Shown here piece after piece: positions 13,186-24,247 of a stretch of DNA of 64,000 nucleotides. Made by a program: the position numbers and the translations under genes. A model generated the notes under the pieces. The model searched no databases. It saw only the letters and a list, made by a program, of their open reading frames with translations, and was not told where the DNA came from. Numbering within the stretch: the stretch's first letter is position 1; each line of letters opens with the position of its first letter. The DNA is taken from contig JAACJP010000015.1 of NCBI GenBank assembly GCA_013368375.1, positions 806,001 to 870,000 of the forward strand, in the 5' to 3' direction. The DNA comes from Tricholomella constricta. Lineage: Eukaryota; Basidiomycota; Agaricomycetes; Agaricales; Lyophyllaceae.

Positions 13186-13569
13186 GAGGAGGAACTCCGA
13201 GCGAAGCGAGGAGTGACGATAGAAGGAAGAGTGTTGCTAAACAGACAACAGGGTAGTGGGGAATCCACTAGCCTACCTGTTTCGCTTTTATAGCTCTTCA
13301 GGTCTGCATTGCATAATCGAATCCACTTCGAAGTCCGGACGACAGCTGTCGGACCGGGGTAGGTATCCACTTGAACTCCACGACACATGTCATGGACATG
13401 CATGTGGCTCCGATGTTTATCAGACCCGGGTGGGGTCCGGGTAACATCAGGTGGGTCGATTTTTGATCCGGTGATTGCGCTCCGGCCGCGCGGTCCGCGC
13501 GGTCCGGATATCACGTGACTTTTTAGATGACATACCGTGGCCGGTCACCTATTGCCCCGTGGGGTGCCT
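13186..13569 (-). repeat. Pseudo-LTR, downstream copy
   Basis: The copy is 384 bp and looks identical to 17431-17814 wherever I compared it; both start GAGGAGGAACTCCG and end GGGGTGCCT. It holds several possible hairpins, such as ACCCGG..CCGGGT and a GC-rich CCGCGCGGTCCGCGCGG run. I looked for the hammerhead-ribozyme core (CTGATGA..GAAA) known from Penelope-like pseudo-LTRs and did not find it on either strand. Confidence 0.9.
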
Positions 13570-14095
13570 TGTGGCGCACACCGTTAGGGTCCGGTTAGGG
13601 TTCGGTTAGAGGTTAGCTAACCAATTAAAATCGATCAGATCAAGACTCGAGATTAGTCGAGTAGTACTCACGGTTAGGGTTTAGGTTTAGGATTAGCTAA
13701 ACGCCTCGGTTAATACCGTCTGTCGAAACACAGAGGATCGTAGTACTTACGAGATACAATTTCGTAGTGGTATACAAAGAATTGTGATGTGTATGCCTGC
13801 CATTAAGCGCTCGCAAAAAGGCGATGCATAGAGGTCATAGGCCCCCGCGTCCTGCAGCGGAGATACAAGCTTTAGACGACCGAGCCCAAGGGGATCGGCC
13901 ACCTTACTACGAAAGGCCCTTTTCAGAATTCCTACTTCGAGCCAATCAGTTGGGGCGGGTTTCCCGCTTATCGACAAGGCCGATGCGAGCAGAGCTCCAA
14001 CAGAAACTTGCGGATGGGGGTTTCCGTTCCCCCGCTTAGCCGCCCCCCGAGGGGGGTAGTACCTATAACGTACACACAGCCGATCACTAATAACA
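13570..14095 (-). other. 3' untranslated part of the Penelope-like element
   Basis: Non-coding sequence lies between the stop codon of the reverse transcriptase and the downstream pseudo-LTR. It contains telomere-like runs on the plus strand (CCGTTAGGGTCCGGTTAGGG near 13581-13600 and GGTTAGGGTTTAGGTTTAGG near 13672-13692), that is CCCTAA-type repeats in element orientation. Confidence 0.7.
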
Positions 14096-17000
14096 TTAGT
14101 GACGGGCATTGTAAGCAGTGACCCAGGGATCGTCCGAAGACGGGTTATGATGAAGAACAATGTCTTCTTCGTCGTCATCGGGGGTCTCTGGTTCGAGAGC
14201 CGACTGCTCCATCTGGCGAATAACCGTTTGTTTCCAAAGCGATGTGAGGTCGAAGAGGTTGCGTGTTCTTTTACGAGACACGAGCATTCGACGGTTTAGA
14301 ATATTTATTTTACGAATGTCAGGCATGAGAGTGCGCCCGTCCGATGTCGACACCAAGGTTGTAAACGATGGGTCAATGTCGGAGAGCCCCTCCCAAGAGC
14401 TAGACATTTGGTAGTAAGGCGGGGGGGATCTCCCCGCCTCGGCGTTTGTCATGTATTCGCGCCAATATCCTAATACGGTTTCGCCCAATTCTTTGGCGTT
14501 AAAGTAATTCCATGCCGTGTTAAATTCGGACTTAAGAACAAGAACTCCTTCCGGTGCCGGGCGAGTTTCGTTGAGCCTTTTTGCCCATCGTTCTTTGATG
14601 TTTGTCTTAAGCCAGCCTAAAACAACGTCGAGCGGGTAGCCGCGCGTAACGTACAGCCCTAGCAGGGACTGCAGCGCCTCCAAGTAGCTTCGATGGGTGC
14701 TACTGAGCGTGGCCAGCCGGGACATCTCACCAATGAACGTCCCTCTTCGGACGTCAATTGGATGGTGTGAAATCCATGGAATTCTTTCTTGGTGGGAACC
14801 TATCTTCCGATATGGACGGTGCTGGAGCTTCCCGTGTTCGTCACGGTACAGCATCATGTCCAGGAACGGCTGTCGTTGGTCCGATACGTTCCACTCGATC
14901 TCACAGTTATAGAACTTGACCGCGCCGAGGTGATGCAGGGCCTCGGCTTCGGAGGATGCATACACGACCGCTAGGCAATCGTCTATGTAACGGCCGTAGA
15001 AAGGGACGGCGGCGTTACCCAGGATGTTGCAGGCTCGTTCGTGGTGCCAGCCGTACAGATTGGCTAGGTCTGGCGAGTCCGAAACGCCCATTGCTAGGCC
15101 TTGCTTTTGCAAGTAGACTTTATCCTTGAAGGTTGTGAGAAGGTTCTTGTTACCGGTAAGAAGACATCGTTGAAAGATATCCAGCTCGATGAGCAGGTTC
15201 TGGTCGAGGTCTTTGAGGACGATGTCGTTCGCGTTCTTTCCCGTTTTAAATTCCAAGTACATATCCCCGACGATGCTCAGGCACGTTTCAAGGTCTATGT
15301 TTGGATAGAAAGCGACGACGTCGCCGGTGACAATGTAGAATCGTCTACCAGGTAACAAGTTAAGCTTGCTCAATTTTATCGCCAGGTCTTTGGTGCCGTG
15401 TATAACGGTTGGCGCCGATTGGACTATCGGTTTGAGCTGCTTGCTGACATACTTCGCGGCAGGGTTTTGGATGGCAGAGTGACACGGTATAATAGGCCTC
15501 ATCTTCACGGGTTCCTTGTGTATCTTAGGGATCCCGTAGAATTTCGGTATTTTATGTTTTTCACCAGGGGGTGTGACCAGATGCGCAAAGAATTTTGCTA
15601 GCTGGTCGCCGGGCAAGCTCGCCGATTTAAGGGCGATTACTTGCATGTCAGAGCATTGTTTGTCTAGAATTTGCATATATTGAAGAGGATGCATCTCGAC
15701 GTAATTGTTAGCATCGGCGAGTAATTCTAGCGATTTTTGTTCGATCCAGGTGCGCTTGGACACCGCGATGCCCAGGTTTTTATCAGTATTGGTAACAATT
15801 AAGTCATTCGCAATAAGATATTCTCGTATTCGGTTTGCGTTGGGGGAGAGCGACTTATAATGTTCCCCTTCGTTCTCCGACGGTATTTTGGAAATCGTAT
15901 TCTTGACGAAGTTCCGACCATGCCGGAGACCGATTTCGAGATAATGCGGTAGCGAAGGAGGCCCCTTCTTGTTGAGAATGGGCACTTCGTAATCAGGATC
16001 GTACTGGGAGTCGTTATCTCCCTTGAATTCGAATAAGAGGCGCCATCTGATGCGTCTCTCGAAGTCTTTCCAGGCGTCGTCTATAAGTTTCACGTTGCGC
16101 TTGGTTTGGAACATAAATTTCATTCCAACACTTAGATCGTATTCAATGTCTTTAGGCAAATCTACTTCAGGCGATCGATGGACAAAATTCTTATATTGGG
16201 CGGCTGCTATAACATCTATAGGAGTACGTAAGAGGATCCATTTAAGAGCGTCTGGGTAGGGCATGGTTAGTAACATGTCTGGATAGGTGGATGGACGATC
16301 GTACCGGAACGGTGCGATCACTTGGCCGGAGCCTTCCCCTTCCCTTTGCCTTTCGAAGTGTTCTTCTTCGAAGTGGCCGCCTTCTTCTTCTGGGCCGTCT
16401 TGGCGGTCCAGGCTTTCATCGGCTTGTTGGGGTCCGATCGGGCGGTCTTGGAAGATGAGGAGCGATTCTTGCCATCCTTCTTGAAATTCGGGAGTTTCTA
16501 GAAGAGAATCAGATTCGTGTCGTCGAGAGAAACGATGACGACGAACCTTCTTGGGCGCCTCTTGTTTCTTGCGCTCCGCCTCGAGATGCTTCTGAACCAT
16601 CTTTTGGATGGATTCGGCTGTGATGTCGCCCATCTCGACGGTAGCGGTGTCCGCAAGGTCGCGTTTCTTTGCGACCTTCGAGGCTTTCTGCCTCTCAATC
16701 TGCTCGACGATGGTGATGACACGTCGGGCAATGAGCGGGAGGTCTTTGAGGAGGTTCTTCCAGACCTTCTCGACCTCGGGGTCGGACTCCCACCCAGCCA
16801 GTTCGATGTTACCGGCTGCAGTGGGTTCCCCCATGACCTCGTCGAACCTAGGTCGCATGTAGCGACTCTTGACGTCGGCGAAGGCGGCGATGACGGAGGG
16901 GGAGAGCAGCTTGAAGAGCGGCTCGTTGTCCGTTGCCTCCTGCAGGAAACGGGCCTCGATGCGCTTTGCCTCAAGGGCGAGATCGCGTACCGAGTCCTGG

Positions 17001-17392
17001 TACTTGCGGTTTGCCTCCACAATGTTGCGTGTAGCTTCCGCTGCACGCGCATCTCCTGCAAAGTCCTTGGTGAATTGGACTTCCAGCGGTTTGACCCGCA
17101 TGTGGGGAGGGACCTGCCCGGCGTCTTTCAACGCCTCCCACTTAGCGATAGTGGACCGGGTCGCCGCCAGCCGAGAGACGGTGGCGGCGAGTGCCTTGAG
17201 GGGCTCCCGGAGGCAGTCTCGATAGTCCGCGGGGACAGCATCGATAACGTCGTTGACGCTGTTACATCCGATATAGACATAATAACGCGAGGCTTGCGCA
17301 CTCTTGACGTCTTCCACAGGCTGCGTAACAGCCAGAGTGTGGGGAGAGAGGGCACGCTGGAAAGAAGCGTAGGCACCAGTAGACGATGACAT
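14096..17392 (-). CDS. Reverse transcriptase of a Coprina-type Penelope-like element (1,098 aa)
   Basis: This single-exon ORF starts with ATG at 17392. Residues 1-340 are a charged, helix-rich N-terminal part; residues 340-350 are Glu/His-rich. The reverse transcriptase lies at about 600-890. It has KIPKFYGIPKIHK (614-626) followed by MRPI, the fingers motif typical of Penelope-like elements. The catalytic motif A is DVVAFYPNI (691-699), and QGLAMGVSDSPDLANLYG lies at about 764-781. Motif C is YIDD (802-805). The thumb region has FLDMMLY (843-849), YRK (861-863) and SHHPID (875-880). The last ~150 residues show no GIY-YIG endonuclease, hence the Coprina/Athena-like assignment. Such enzymes are thought to prime at exposed chromosome ends and are the retroelement group closest to telomerase RT. 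No stop or frameshift is seen, so the gene may be active. Other RT classes are unlikely given the thumb motifs and the pseudo-LTRs. Confidence 0.88.
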   Translation of the reverse strand: MSSSTGAYASFQRALSPHTLAVTQPVEDVKSAQASRYYVYIGCNSVNDVIDAVPADYRDCLREPLKALAATVSRLAATRSTIAKWEALKDAGQVPPHMRVKPLEVQFTKDFAGDARAAEATRNIVEANRKYQDSVRDLALEAKRIEARFLQEATDNEPLFKLLSPSVIAAFADVKSRYMRPRFDEVMGEPTAAGNIELAGWESDPEVEKVWKNLLKDLPLIARRVITIVEQIERQKASKVAKKRDLADTATVEMGDITAESIQKMVQKHLEAERKKQEAPKKVRRHRFSRRHESDSLLETPEFQEGWQESLLIFQDRPIGPQQADESLDRQDGPEEEGGHFEEEHFERQREGEGSGQVIAPFRYDRPSTYPDMLLTMPYPDALKWILLRTPIDVIAAAQYKNFVHRSPEVDLPKDIEYDLSVGMKFMFQTKRNVKLIDDAWKDFERRIRWRLLFEFKGDNDSQYDPDYEVPILNKKGPPSLPHYLEIGLRHGRNFVKNTISKIPSENEGEHYKSLSPNANRIREYLIANDLIVTNTDKNLGIAVSKRTWIEQKSLELLADANNYVEMHPLQYMQILDKQCSDMQVIALKSASLPGDQLAKFFAHLVTPPGEKHKIPKFYGIPKIHKEPVKMRPIIPCHSAIQNPAAKYVSKQLKPIVQSAPTVIHGTKDLAIKLSKLNLLPGRRFYIVTGDVVAFYPNIDLETCLSIVGDMYLEFKTGKNANDIVLKDLDQNLLIELDIFQRCLLTGNKNLLTTFKDKVYLQKQGLAMGVSDSPDLANLYGWHHERACNILGNAAVPFYGRYIDDCLAVVYASSEAEALHHLGAVKFYNCEIEWNVSDQRQPFLDMMLYRDEHGKLQHRPYRKIGSHQERIPWISHHPIDVRRGTFIGEMSRLATLSSTHRSYLEALQSLLGLYVTRGYPLDVVLGWLKTNIKERWAKRLNETRPAPEGVLVLKSEFNTAWNYFNAKELGETVLGYWREYMTNAEAGRSPPPYYQMSSSWEGLSDIDPSFTTLVSTSDGRTLMPDIRKINILNRRMLVSRKRTRNLFDLTSLWKQTVIRQMEQSALEPETPDDDEEDIVLHHNPSSDDPWVTAYNARH

Positions 17393-17430
17393 AGCGAAGG
17401 GGGGCAGCAGTTCGTTTCTATAGGGTTAGG

Positions 17431-17814
17431 GAGGAGGAACTCCGAGCGAAGCGAGGAGTGACGATAGAAGGAAGAGTGTTGCTAAACAGACAACAGGGTA
17501 GTGGGGAATCCACTAGCCTACCTGTTTCGCTTTTATAGCTCTTCAGGTCTGCATTGCATAATCGAATCCACTTCGAAGTCCGGACGACAGCTGTCGGACC
17601 GGGGTAGGTATCCACTTGAACTCCACGACACATGTCATGGACATGCATGTGGCTCCGATGTTTATCAGACCCGGGTGGGGTCCGGGTAACATCAGGTGGG
17701 TCGATTTTTGATCCGGTGATTGCGCTCCGGCCGCGCGGTCCGCGCGGTCCGGATATCACGTGACTTTTTAGATGACATACCGTGGCCGGTCACCTATTGC
17801 CCCGTGGGGTGCCT
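17431..17814 (-). repeat. Pseudo-LTR, upstream copy
   Basis: This is the upstream twin of 13186-13569. It is preceded on the plus strand by TAGGGTTAGGG (17420-17430), so the junction to the element's leader is a short telomeric run. Its outer edge (GGGGTGCCT then AGTCATTGGC) passes into unrelated sequence at 17815. Confidence 0.9.
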
Positions 17815-18702
17815 AGTCATTGGCGGAGCGGATAACGGGTCGTTATCCATTCAGATTTTGGACCCGATTTTTCTCAGGATTGAAGCATGCAAATGGGGTC
17901 GGTCCAACAGTAAAATATATACTTTTACATGTCCTCTATCGCACGCAGCAATCGGTTTGACGACATATGTACTCTCGGGGATGCTATGGAGCACCGAAAA
18001 GAGGGGCAAAAGCGTGGGAAAGTACACTATTGAGTGTCTTCAACGCTTCCACATCCGAGATCATGGTATCGGAGGACGTTTTAATATACACTCGATGGAG
18101 GTCGCACTTATTTTTACGAAAATCGGTGAAGAATTGAGTGAGCTATGGACAATTTTGTGTGGGGGGTTCGGGCGGGTGGCTGATGTGGCTGTGCTAAATC
18201 TCCGCTCGGGCGGTTTTCAATTTCTAAAATATTTACTACAGCTGCGTGCGCCACAAAAATTTTTGCGTGCGCTCCGCAATTGGGTTCTGCCATCGTCCTG
18301 AATTTTCTGAAGGTGACGCGGCTGAACTGTTGAAACGCGTCAGGGATCTTTGTGACCTGGCGCGGGGCGCGCGAAGCGCGCCTCGGCAATTGCCGGTCAG
18401 CGCCTCCTGCCATTCTGCCTTCCTGGTCGTCGTCCTCCTCAGCGCCAGGGTCTACCCGCCGTCGTCCATTTCTTCCAGCCGTCAATATTCTCGCTTAACC
18501 CGACTCCTAAGCCTCTTCCTGGTGCCCTAGTACTTAGTCCACTGTTAATATCTCCAAGAACTCGGCTTCTAGCACCCTCAGTCTCTCCTTCGTTTCTGCT
18601 CAGCCATCATAGGGCTCGCTTCTTGCTCTCAGAAAGTTGCCTTCAAATAGGAGTTTCGACTATACAGATCCCAAAGACCTGTTGCCCCGACCTCTGGTAT
18701 CA
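17815..18702. other. No supported gene
   Basis: The sequence has no recognisable coding block. Frames present on both strands overlap each other and lack convincing splice boundaries. Confidence 0.5.
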
Positions 18703-19450
18703 ATGTCGAGCGTTCAATGTGATATGAATGCTGTTGGGCCGGAAGAGGGGATAGAGCAGGAATTATTTGGTGTCTCTCAAGGTGCGTAGTGTAGAACTCT
18801 TGCATATTGGACTGTTTCTAATTGTATCTTTTCAGGAGAATCATCAATGTCTGCTTTGGGACGCAGTTCGAGGACGAACGCTATCACCACCACTGCCGAC
18901 TCCACTCCTCCACACATGCCAGATCTGGTCAGTCGACACATCAATCATAATCAACGAGAATTTCCTGGTATGTTCTGCTCTTGTTCTATCGATCCCATGC
19001 ACCGCCTGCCTGGGCGCAGACTGGAGAGGGTGTTCAAGGCAGCAGTATATGTAGTCGAGGTAAGGATACGCTGTCCAATGCAAACCCTCTCGCTCACTGC
19101 TCCCCTTCCCATCCACAGCTTCACTACGCTGTCCTAAACACCTCAAACACTGCCCGGCCTGCACCCGAGACAGCCATCGACTGGCATCGACACCAACTCT
19201 ACCTCTGCCGGTCCCCGTTTGCCGCCCCTGCGCCCGTGTCCACCGCCATCACGACTGCGCCCGCCACCACGACATCCAAGCCCTTACCTCTTGCACCAGT
19301 ATCCCTCGCCCGCAGGAGGTGCATGTCGGTGCTGTGGGGTTGCGACTGCGACACCCCCAGCTGGCGAATTTGGGCATCGAATGGCAGGGAGAGTGCTTCG
19401 GCGGAGTCAGGCAGCGCTGATGGAGGGTTGGTGCGGTGTGCAAGGTGAGG
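18703..19450 (+). other. Possible unrecognised spliced gene or relic
   Basis: From the ATG at 18703 a short exon ends at a GTGCGT donor near 18781. After a TTTTCAG acceptor near 18836 a second exon continues in phase. Further on, a stretch reading GRRLERVFKAAVYVVE (about 19013-19060) is followed by a GTAAGG..CCACAG intron and then LHYAVLNTSNTARPAPETA in frame. The blocks look like real exons, but the join between the second and third is not resolved and the 3' part turns into low-complexity sequence. I recognise no family. Treat it as a candidate only. Confidence 0.25.
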
Positions 19451-19911
19451 GTAATGGCAGACAGGGATGAAGTAAAGACGACGGCCAGCGCTTGGGATGG
19501 GTATGAGCATGAGGGTTGGTGTTGGGGATTGGGGACGAGCAGTTCGACGTGGCGACGGCAGGCAGGGGGAATGCTAGGACGACAGATGACAACAGCACCA
19601 CTCATACTGGCGCCCACGGTCGTGCCGACACGGTGGTACCGCCCCCACCACCAGGATCAGCCAGCGCCGGCAACTCCACCACCACCATCGCAACTACAGG
19701 TCTTCGCGCAGGAGAACAGTTGTGCGTCGCCATTTACCTCGCCATCCTTCTTCTGCTCGTTATCTCGCCACTGTGGGTCTAGCATGCATGCTGACGGTCT
19801 GCTTCAGTTAGCACCCACAAGAACCTCGCCGTCGCCCTATCGCAAAATTTCGTGTCTTCCAGGAACCACTGTGCCTCGGAGGCTGAGATGCTTTTGCAGT
19901 GGTGAGCGTTC

Positions 19912-19932
19912 GGCGCCCTCACTGAGGGTGCC
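19912..19932. repeat. Dispersed hairpin repeat, isolated copy
   Basis: GGCGCCCTC and GAGGGTGCC arms flank ACT, identical in sequence to the copy at 1968-1988. Confidence 0.7.
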
Positions 19933-21930
19933 ATGCACGTGACCCTCAAACTGACGTTGATTACACGGGTCGCCACCTTTTCAGCCAACTCCTCAAATGT
20001 CTATCAAGCGCAAGGTAAGCGTTACAGTTCTCAAGTTATTTTCGCGGCGATGTCGGTGCAACCGTAGCGCGCAGGCCGAGCAAGCGCCAGCAGGACGAGG
20101 CCCCCCGCATCATCTCTCCATGGACGCATGCGAGCACGATACGTGCACCAGCACCCTTTGCAGAACGAGGTGCAGCACGCGCAAGGGGAAGACGGAGGTG
20201 TAACGATCCCTGGCGCACCGGCATCCGAACCTGTCGTCGTCGAGTGTCTCGCGGCTTATGACGCACACGGCGGGTATAGAAGGGGCAGAACGCTGGATTA
20301 CATTCGATGCACACAGTATCTATGTATCATAGGCGTACTACTGACGATGTGTTGTTATAAATCACAAGCACCCCACGATCGCAATGCAGAAGTTTTTGGG
20401 GCGCGTTATCGTTTATCTTAGGCCCCTCTCCATTGCTTTATGGCATCAAATGAAAGTAAGGAAAGAAAACGGCGCCAATGGAAGTAAATATCGTACGGCA
20501 AAAAAGGAGGAATGTAATCACACAAATCTAAAAACCTCTACAGATGAACCATGTCCAAACTTGGGTGCATACGCAGACCACAGCTAGTATCGCTCCCATG
20601 CCACGCACTCACAAGCCCACGCACTACGTCACAAAGCCCGGGTGACGTTGAATATAAGCGTGGCGGCTGTGTGTCTGGTAGATGACGCGGTGCTTAGCAT
20701 CAGTCCGACAAGGGGCTGTAAAGCGCACCTTTGAACCCCGTATGCTAAAATGTACTTGCTCTTCGGTTGAAAGAATGGGTACCATGCGCCCGGTGTGCAG
20801 GAGCGGTGACGCGAGTTCGATGACTGCGTGAAGAGGCATTCGTCAGTTGGACGATAACCAAGTTCGCATTGAGCTCACCCTGCGTGCTCTGGGGCGGTAT
20901 CGGATGAAATTGCTAAACGTGCAAAGAGATATAAGACGACCCGACAGTGCTCGTAAACGATGGAGTAAAGATAACATTGATACTGCTTACCTTGCGCGCT
21001 GAGGTCTTGGAGGCGCTCGCGGCGTCGTTGATTTTGAGTGGTGGGGATGCAGACAGCGGCTTGAAGGCGTGACATCGTCATGCTCTCGAAGGTGACGGGA
21101 GTGCTGCAAGCTTTTGGAAGGGACGAGCTGCGCCTATGTGAAATATAAGCTTTAGGGTTAGGCGTCCACAGGCGCAGCCGCGCTCGTCCTTAGCTGTCTG
21201 TTGCCCCTGCAATTCGAGTGCAAAGTTCGACGGCAGGATCTCACGGGACAAGATTTTGGAGCCGGAATTGGTGCTGGTGCTGGCGCCGGGCTGGTGGAGA
21301 CGGTGCAGGGGCTGTCTGACCGGATTGTGCAGATCATGCCTGTGCTTGTGCAGTTGAGGTTGGAGGGGAAGGAGGAGGGCGGGGCTGCCTTGGAAAACTT
21401 ACTTATGGCTTTGGTCAAGTCACCGCGTGCTCGGCTCGACCTCTTCCTGTTCGACTTTCCCCAGCTCGGACCAGTTGAGGCAGGCAGGCGCTGAACGCTG
21501 AAGGTTAGGAAGACGGTGCTGGCGTTTGAGAGACTGTGGATCGGCGTCGTTGTCATTGCTCATCCGAATCGCTGTCGTCTGCAACAGTATTATTAGTCCA
21601 GGTCTACCGAGGTGCTCCATGAGTATCCTTAGCTATTACGTAGCGGACGTAGATGATCATATAGTAAACATAGTAAATGTAGTGTGTACTCGATAGACGG
21701 CGCAAAGACTGACCTTGCGCACGTTAGATGGCACGAGAAGCTGAGGGCAAAATTACAGCGACAGAGGATGTCAAGGTCGAATTGACATTTACCTTGAGTG
21801 TTCAACGGTTAACGTTCAACGTTCAATATTGTGTGAGAACATACCGACGATCATCGATCATCAATTAATATTCCACCTGCTTGCTTAGTCATTCAATTGT
21901 GTATCGGCGCCATCATCATTTGTTTGTGCC

Positions 21931-21949
21931 GCACCCTCAGTGAGGGTGC
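21931..21949. repeat. Dispersed hairpin repeat, inverted copy
   Basis: GCACCCTCAGTGAGGGTGC is the same motif with the central triplet AGT instead of ACT, so this copy lies in the opposite orientation. Confidence 0.7.
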
Positions 21950-24036
21950 CGTTTCAATCTTTGTAGCAGCAGGTCGGCATCTTTTAACGCGTGCTGTGTG
22001 TATCCCCGGCGCACTTTCATCGTCATTCGTCTGCTGACCTCTGTCTATGCGTTTTTACAGGTACCAAATCTCCTAAGTTTCATCTCCACTGCATTAGACG
22101 TATCTCGGCACACTCCCAGCTCGTGCAAGCCCTTCGTTCTTCAAGCTTCAAGCTTCAAGCTTCAAGACCTCTGGCTTCTGTCGTCACAAGTCGATGCCTT
22201 GTCCTTCGTGAAAGCCGCCGTGTACGTCCTCCTCATATGCCCTTCCTTTTCACTCTATCTACCTTACGTCCAGCTCCGGAGAACGCAACATGGCCTCGAC
22301 CTCCCCAACTCCACGGCCCAGTCCCAGGCGCGAAGTCCACGCAGATGTATGAGAGAGTCAAAGGGCAACTCGTGCCTTCTCCCTCCACCTTGCCATGCTC
22401 AACAGCATCCGCTTTGACTGCACGTTTCCATCTTCCGCCAGTTCGTCTTCAACGACGCCGTGTCGCCTGCCTCATTCTTGTCCTTAGTGACCGTGAGCAG
22501 GAGTATGTTCTCTGGGGAGCACGGTTGGGCGAGGGTGCGGGTGCGAGGTGGGGAATGTCATACAGGATGGGTTCTATAAGCTCGCTTAGGCAGACTTAAA
22601 GGCACCGATTGGCATTGCGTCGATTGACCAGTTCGGTGCAGAGGAGTGAGCCCCTTCTCATTTCCTCTTCCTCTCGTCTTCTCACTGTCCTTCTTGCGGT
22701 CGTGATCAATAGGTCACCAAGGCGGCGACCTCGACTCTTCAAGCCGGTTTACCTCTCTCAAATCTTTCGTCCAAAGGCTGCAGCTGCCGCTGGCACTATC
22801 TACGTGCTATGTGCAGGATAGGCTGGATGAGGTGAACGATACAATGGAGCAGGAGCGCGCAGCTCGAGACCAGTACGCTTCTATACGCTGTGGACGAGCA
22901 GCTGGGATTGACACGGCCTGAAGCGACGATTACAGCAGACGCATCATGACGTGTCGTACACGGTCCATGCTCTTGCGGAGACCGTAGAGATGGATGTCGA
23001 CGTACTTTGATGCTGGAGCTGCAGAACACATTCAATGCCCGCCACGTGAATCGTCTGCGCACACCATTCAGCCTGTCATCGAGCATCGATGTCGTCCACA
23101 AACACGACAAGCGGTCCTACGCTGGCTCAGGCATCATGTCCATTGCGTCCACCTCCAACACGCCTGCTGTGTCCAGCTCAACCGGGCTGCAAAGCTGTAG
23201 GAACCCGCCTCATCCACAAGCATGGTTCACAACGACGAAGCCTCGTCTATTGTGGTGCGTTCTACTCTGAACCCATCTCGTCCGTTTCCGTTATCTTACA
23301 TAAAAGCTAGTCCGATGGCGTCATGAGCGCCTCTATCACCTCCGACCCCAGCATCGCAAGAACGGACACCGATCTCTGAAAAGAAATAAAGATCTTAAGT
23401 CCGTTTTCCTTTCCCATTCTCTCGACCCACATAACTGAACCTCTATCTCCATAAGCGTTCGCCCGTACCCTCCCAACCCTGTACGCCACGACCCTCCTGT
23501 CCCTCCTTACCTCCCTTCAGGTCACCCTCCTCGCACGCTCAAAATAAATCCACGCTGTCCTCCAGCCCGAGCCTGATGAGCGCATGCACCTCGACGCAAA
23601 GTTCTCCCTCCCTAACATCCTCCTCTCCTCCGCATCCGGGCGCGGGCTGGGTTACATGCTCACAGGCGACGCGGCCGCGCTGCTCGCTAAGGACTAGGAC
23701 GAGGACGAGGCGAGGGCGCGGAGCAAAGTTTTAGCAAGGATTTGGAAGTAAGGGAAGGAGGGGCGGAAGGAAGAGGGTCAGAAGAGGAGGGGGGCTTTGG
23801 GTCGCTGGTGGGCGCGAATCGTCGGAAGGGGCTTTGGACGCGGGAGAGGGTGGTGGAATCTGGAGGGACGGGTTGGGTCCAGTTTGTTAATGTTCTGGAT
23901 ATGGGGGTGGAGAAGATGGGGATGGTGAATGGATCTCGAGGAGACGGTGGATGAGATGAGGACGAGCATGGGGTTGAGTTTGGATGTGGACGGATGAAGA
24001 GGCGATACGGCACCGTCAATCACCATATCCCTTGAG

Positions 24037-24057
24037 GACGCCCTCACCGAGGGTGCT
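24037..24057. repeat. Dispersed hairpin repeat, diverged copy
   Basis: This is a variant with CGCCCTC and GAGGGTG arms around ACC, followed by CTGCC. Confidence 0.5.
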
Positions 24058-24247
24058 GCCTCGCTTCGACTGGCAGACATACAGGGAGGCAATGGAGAAG
24101 CGTGGCGAAGGACACATTCAATTGGCTGGAATCGTCTGAGGCCTTTGCTTGGGTACCAGTAAGTAGGAAATAAAATTGTACACTAATTTGACCATTCATC
24201 TCTTTCGACTTCAAACATCTCTTTTCACTGAGGAGGCCGGCATCGCG

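Larger units (their letters stand above)
13186..17814 (-). mobile_element. Coprina-type (endonuclease-less) Penelope-like retroelement
   Basis: A single minus-strand reverse transcriptase gene (14096-17392) is flanked by 384-bp direct repeats in the same orientation at 13186-13569 and 17431-17814. Read in coding orientation the order is: repeat, CCCTAACCCTA, a 38-bp leader, the ORF, about 500 bp ending in degenerate CCCTAA-like repeats (13580-13715), then the second repeat. Penelope-like elements often carry such pseudo-LTRs through head-to-tail partial copies. The fungal Coprina group lacks the GIY-YIG endonuclease and is found next to telomeric repeats, which fits the TTAGGG motifs at both internal junctions here. 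Identical-looking repeats and an uninterrupted ORF suggest a recent insertion. No target-site duplication was identified. Confidence 0.85.
19451..24247. other. Gene-poor stretch with scattered relics
   Basis: No complete gene could be supported. There are short exon-like frames near 21200-21490 and 22990-23200 (NTFNARHVNRLRTPFSL near 23020-23070) that I cannot assign. Other items are a CTTCAAGCTTCAAGCTTCAAG run near 22143-22163, a telomere-like AGGGTTAGG near 21154, and hairpin copies at 19912, 21931 and 24037. The 20690-20750 segment resembles 1100-1170. It reads as decayed subtelomeric sequence. Confidence 0.45.

Noticed and set aside
13186..13569. Hammerhead ribozyme in the pseudo-LTR
   Set aside because: CTGATG and CTGATA words occur, but the required CTGATGA..GAAA core with flanking stems is not present on either strand.
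13747..14178. GIY-YIG endonuclease at the C-terminus or downstream of the reverse transcriptase
   Set aside because: No GIY..YIG or associated Cys motif is visible in the last 150 residues or in the following 500 bp.
16517..17389. Plus-strand 290-codon frame inside the retroelement
   Set aside because: It is the antisense of the reverse transcriptase N-terminal region and shows no motif of its own.
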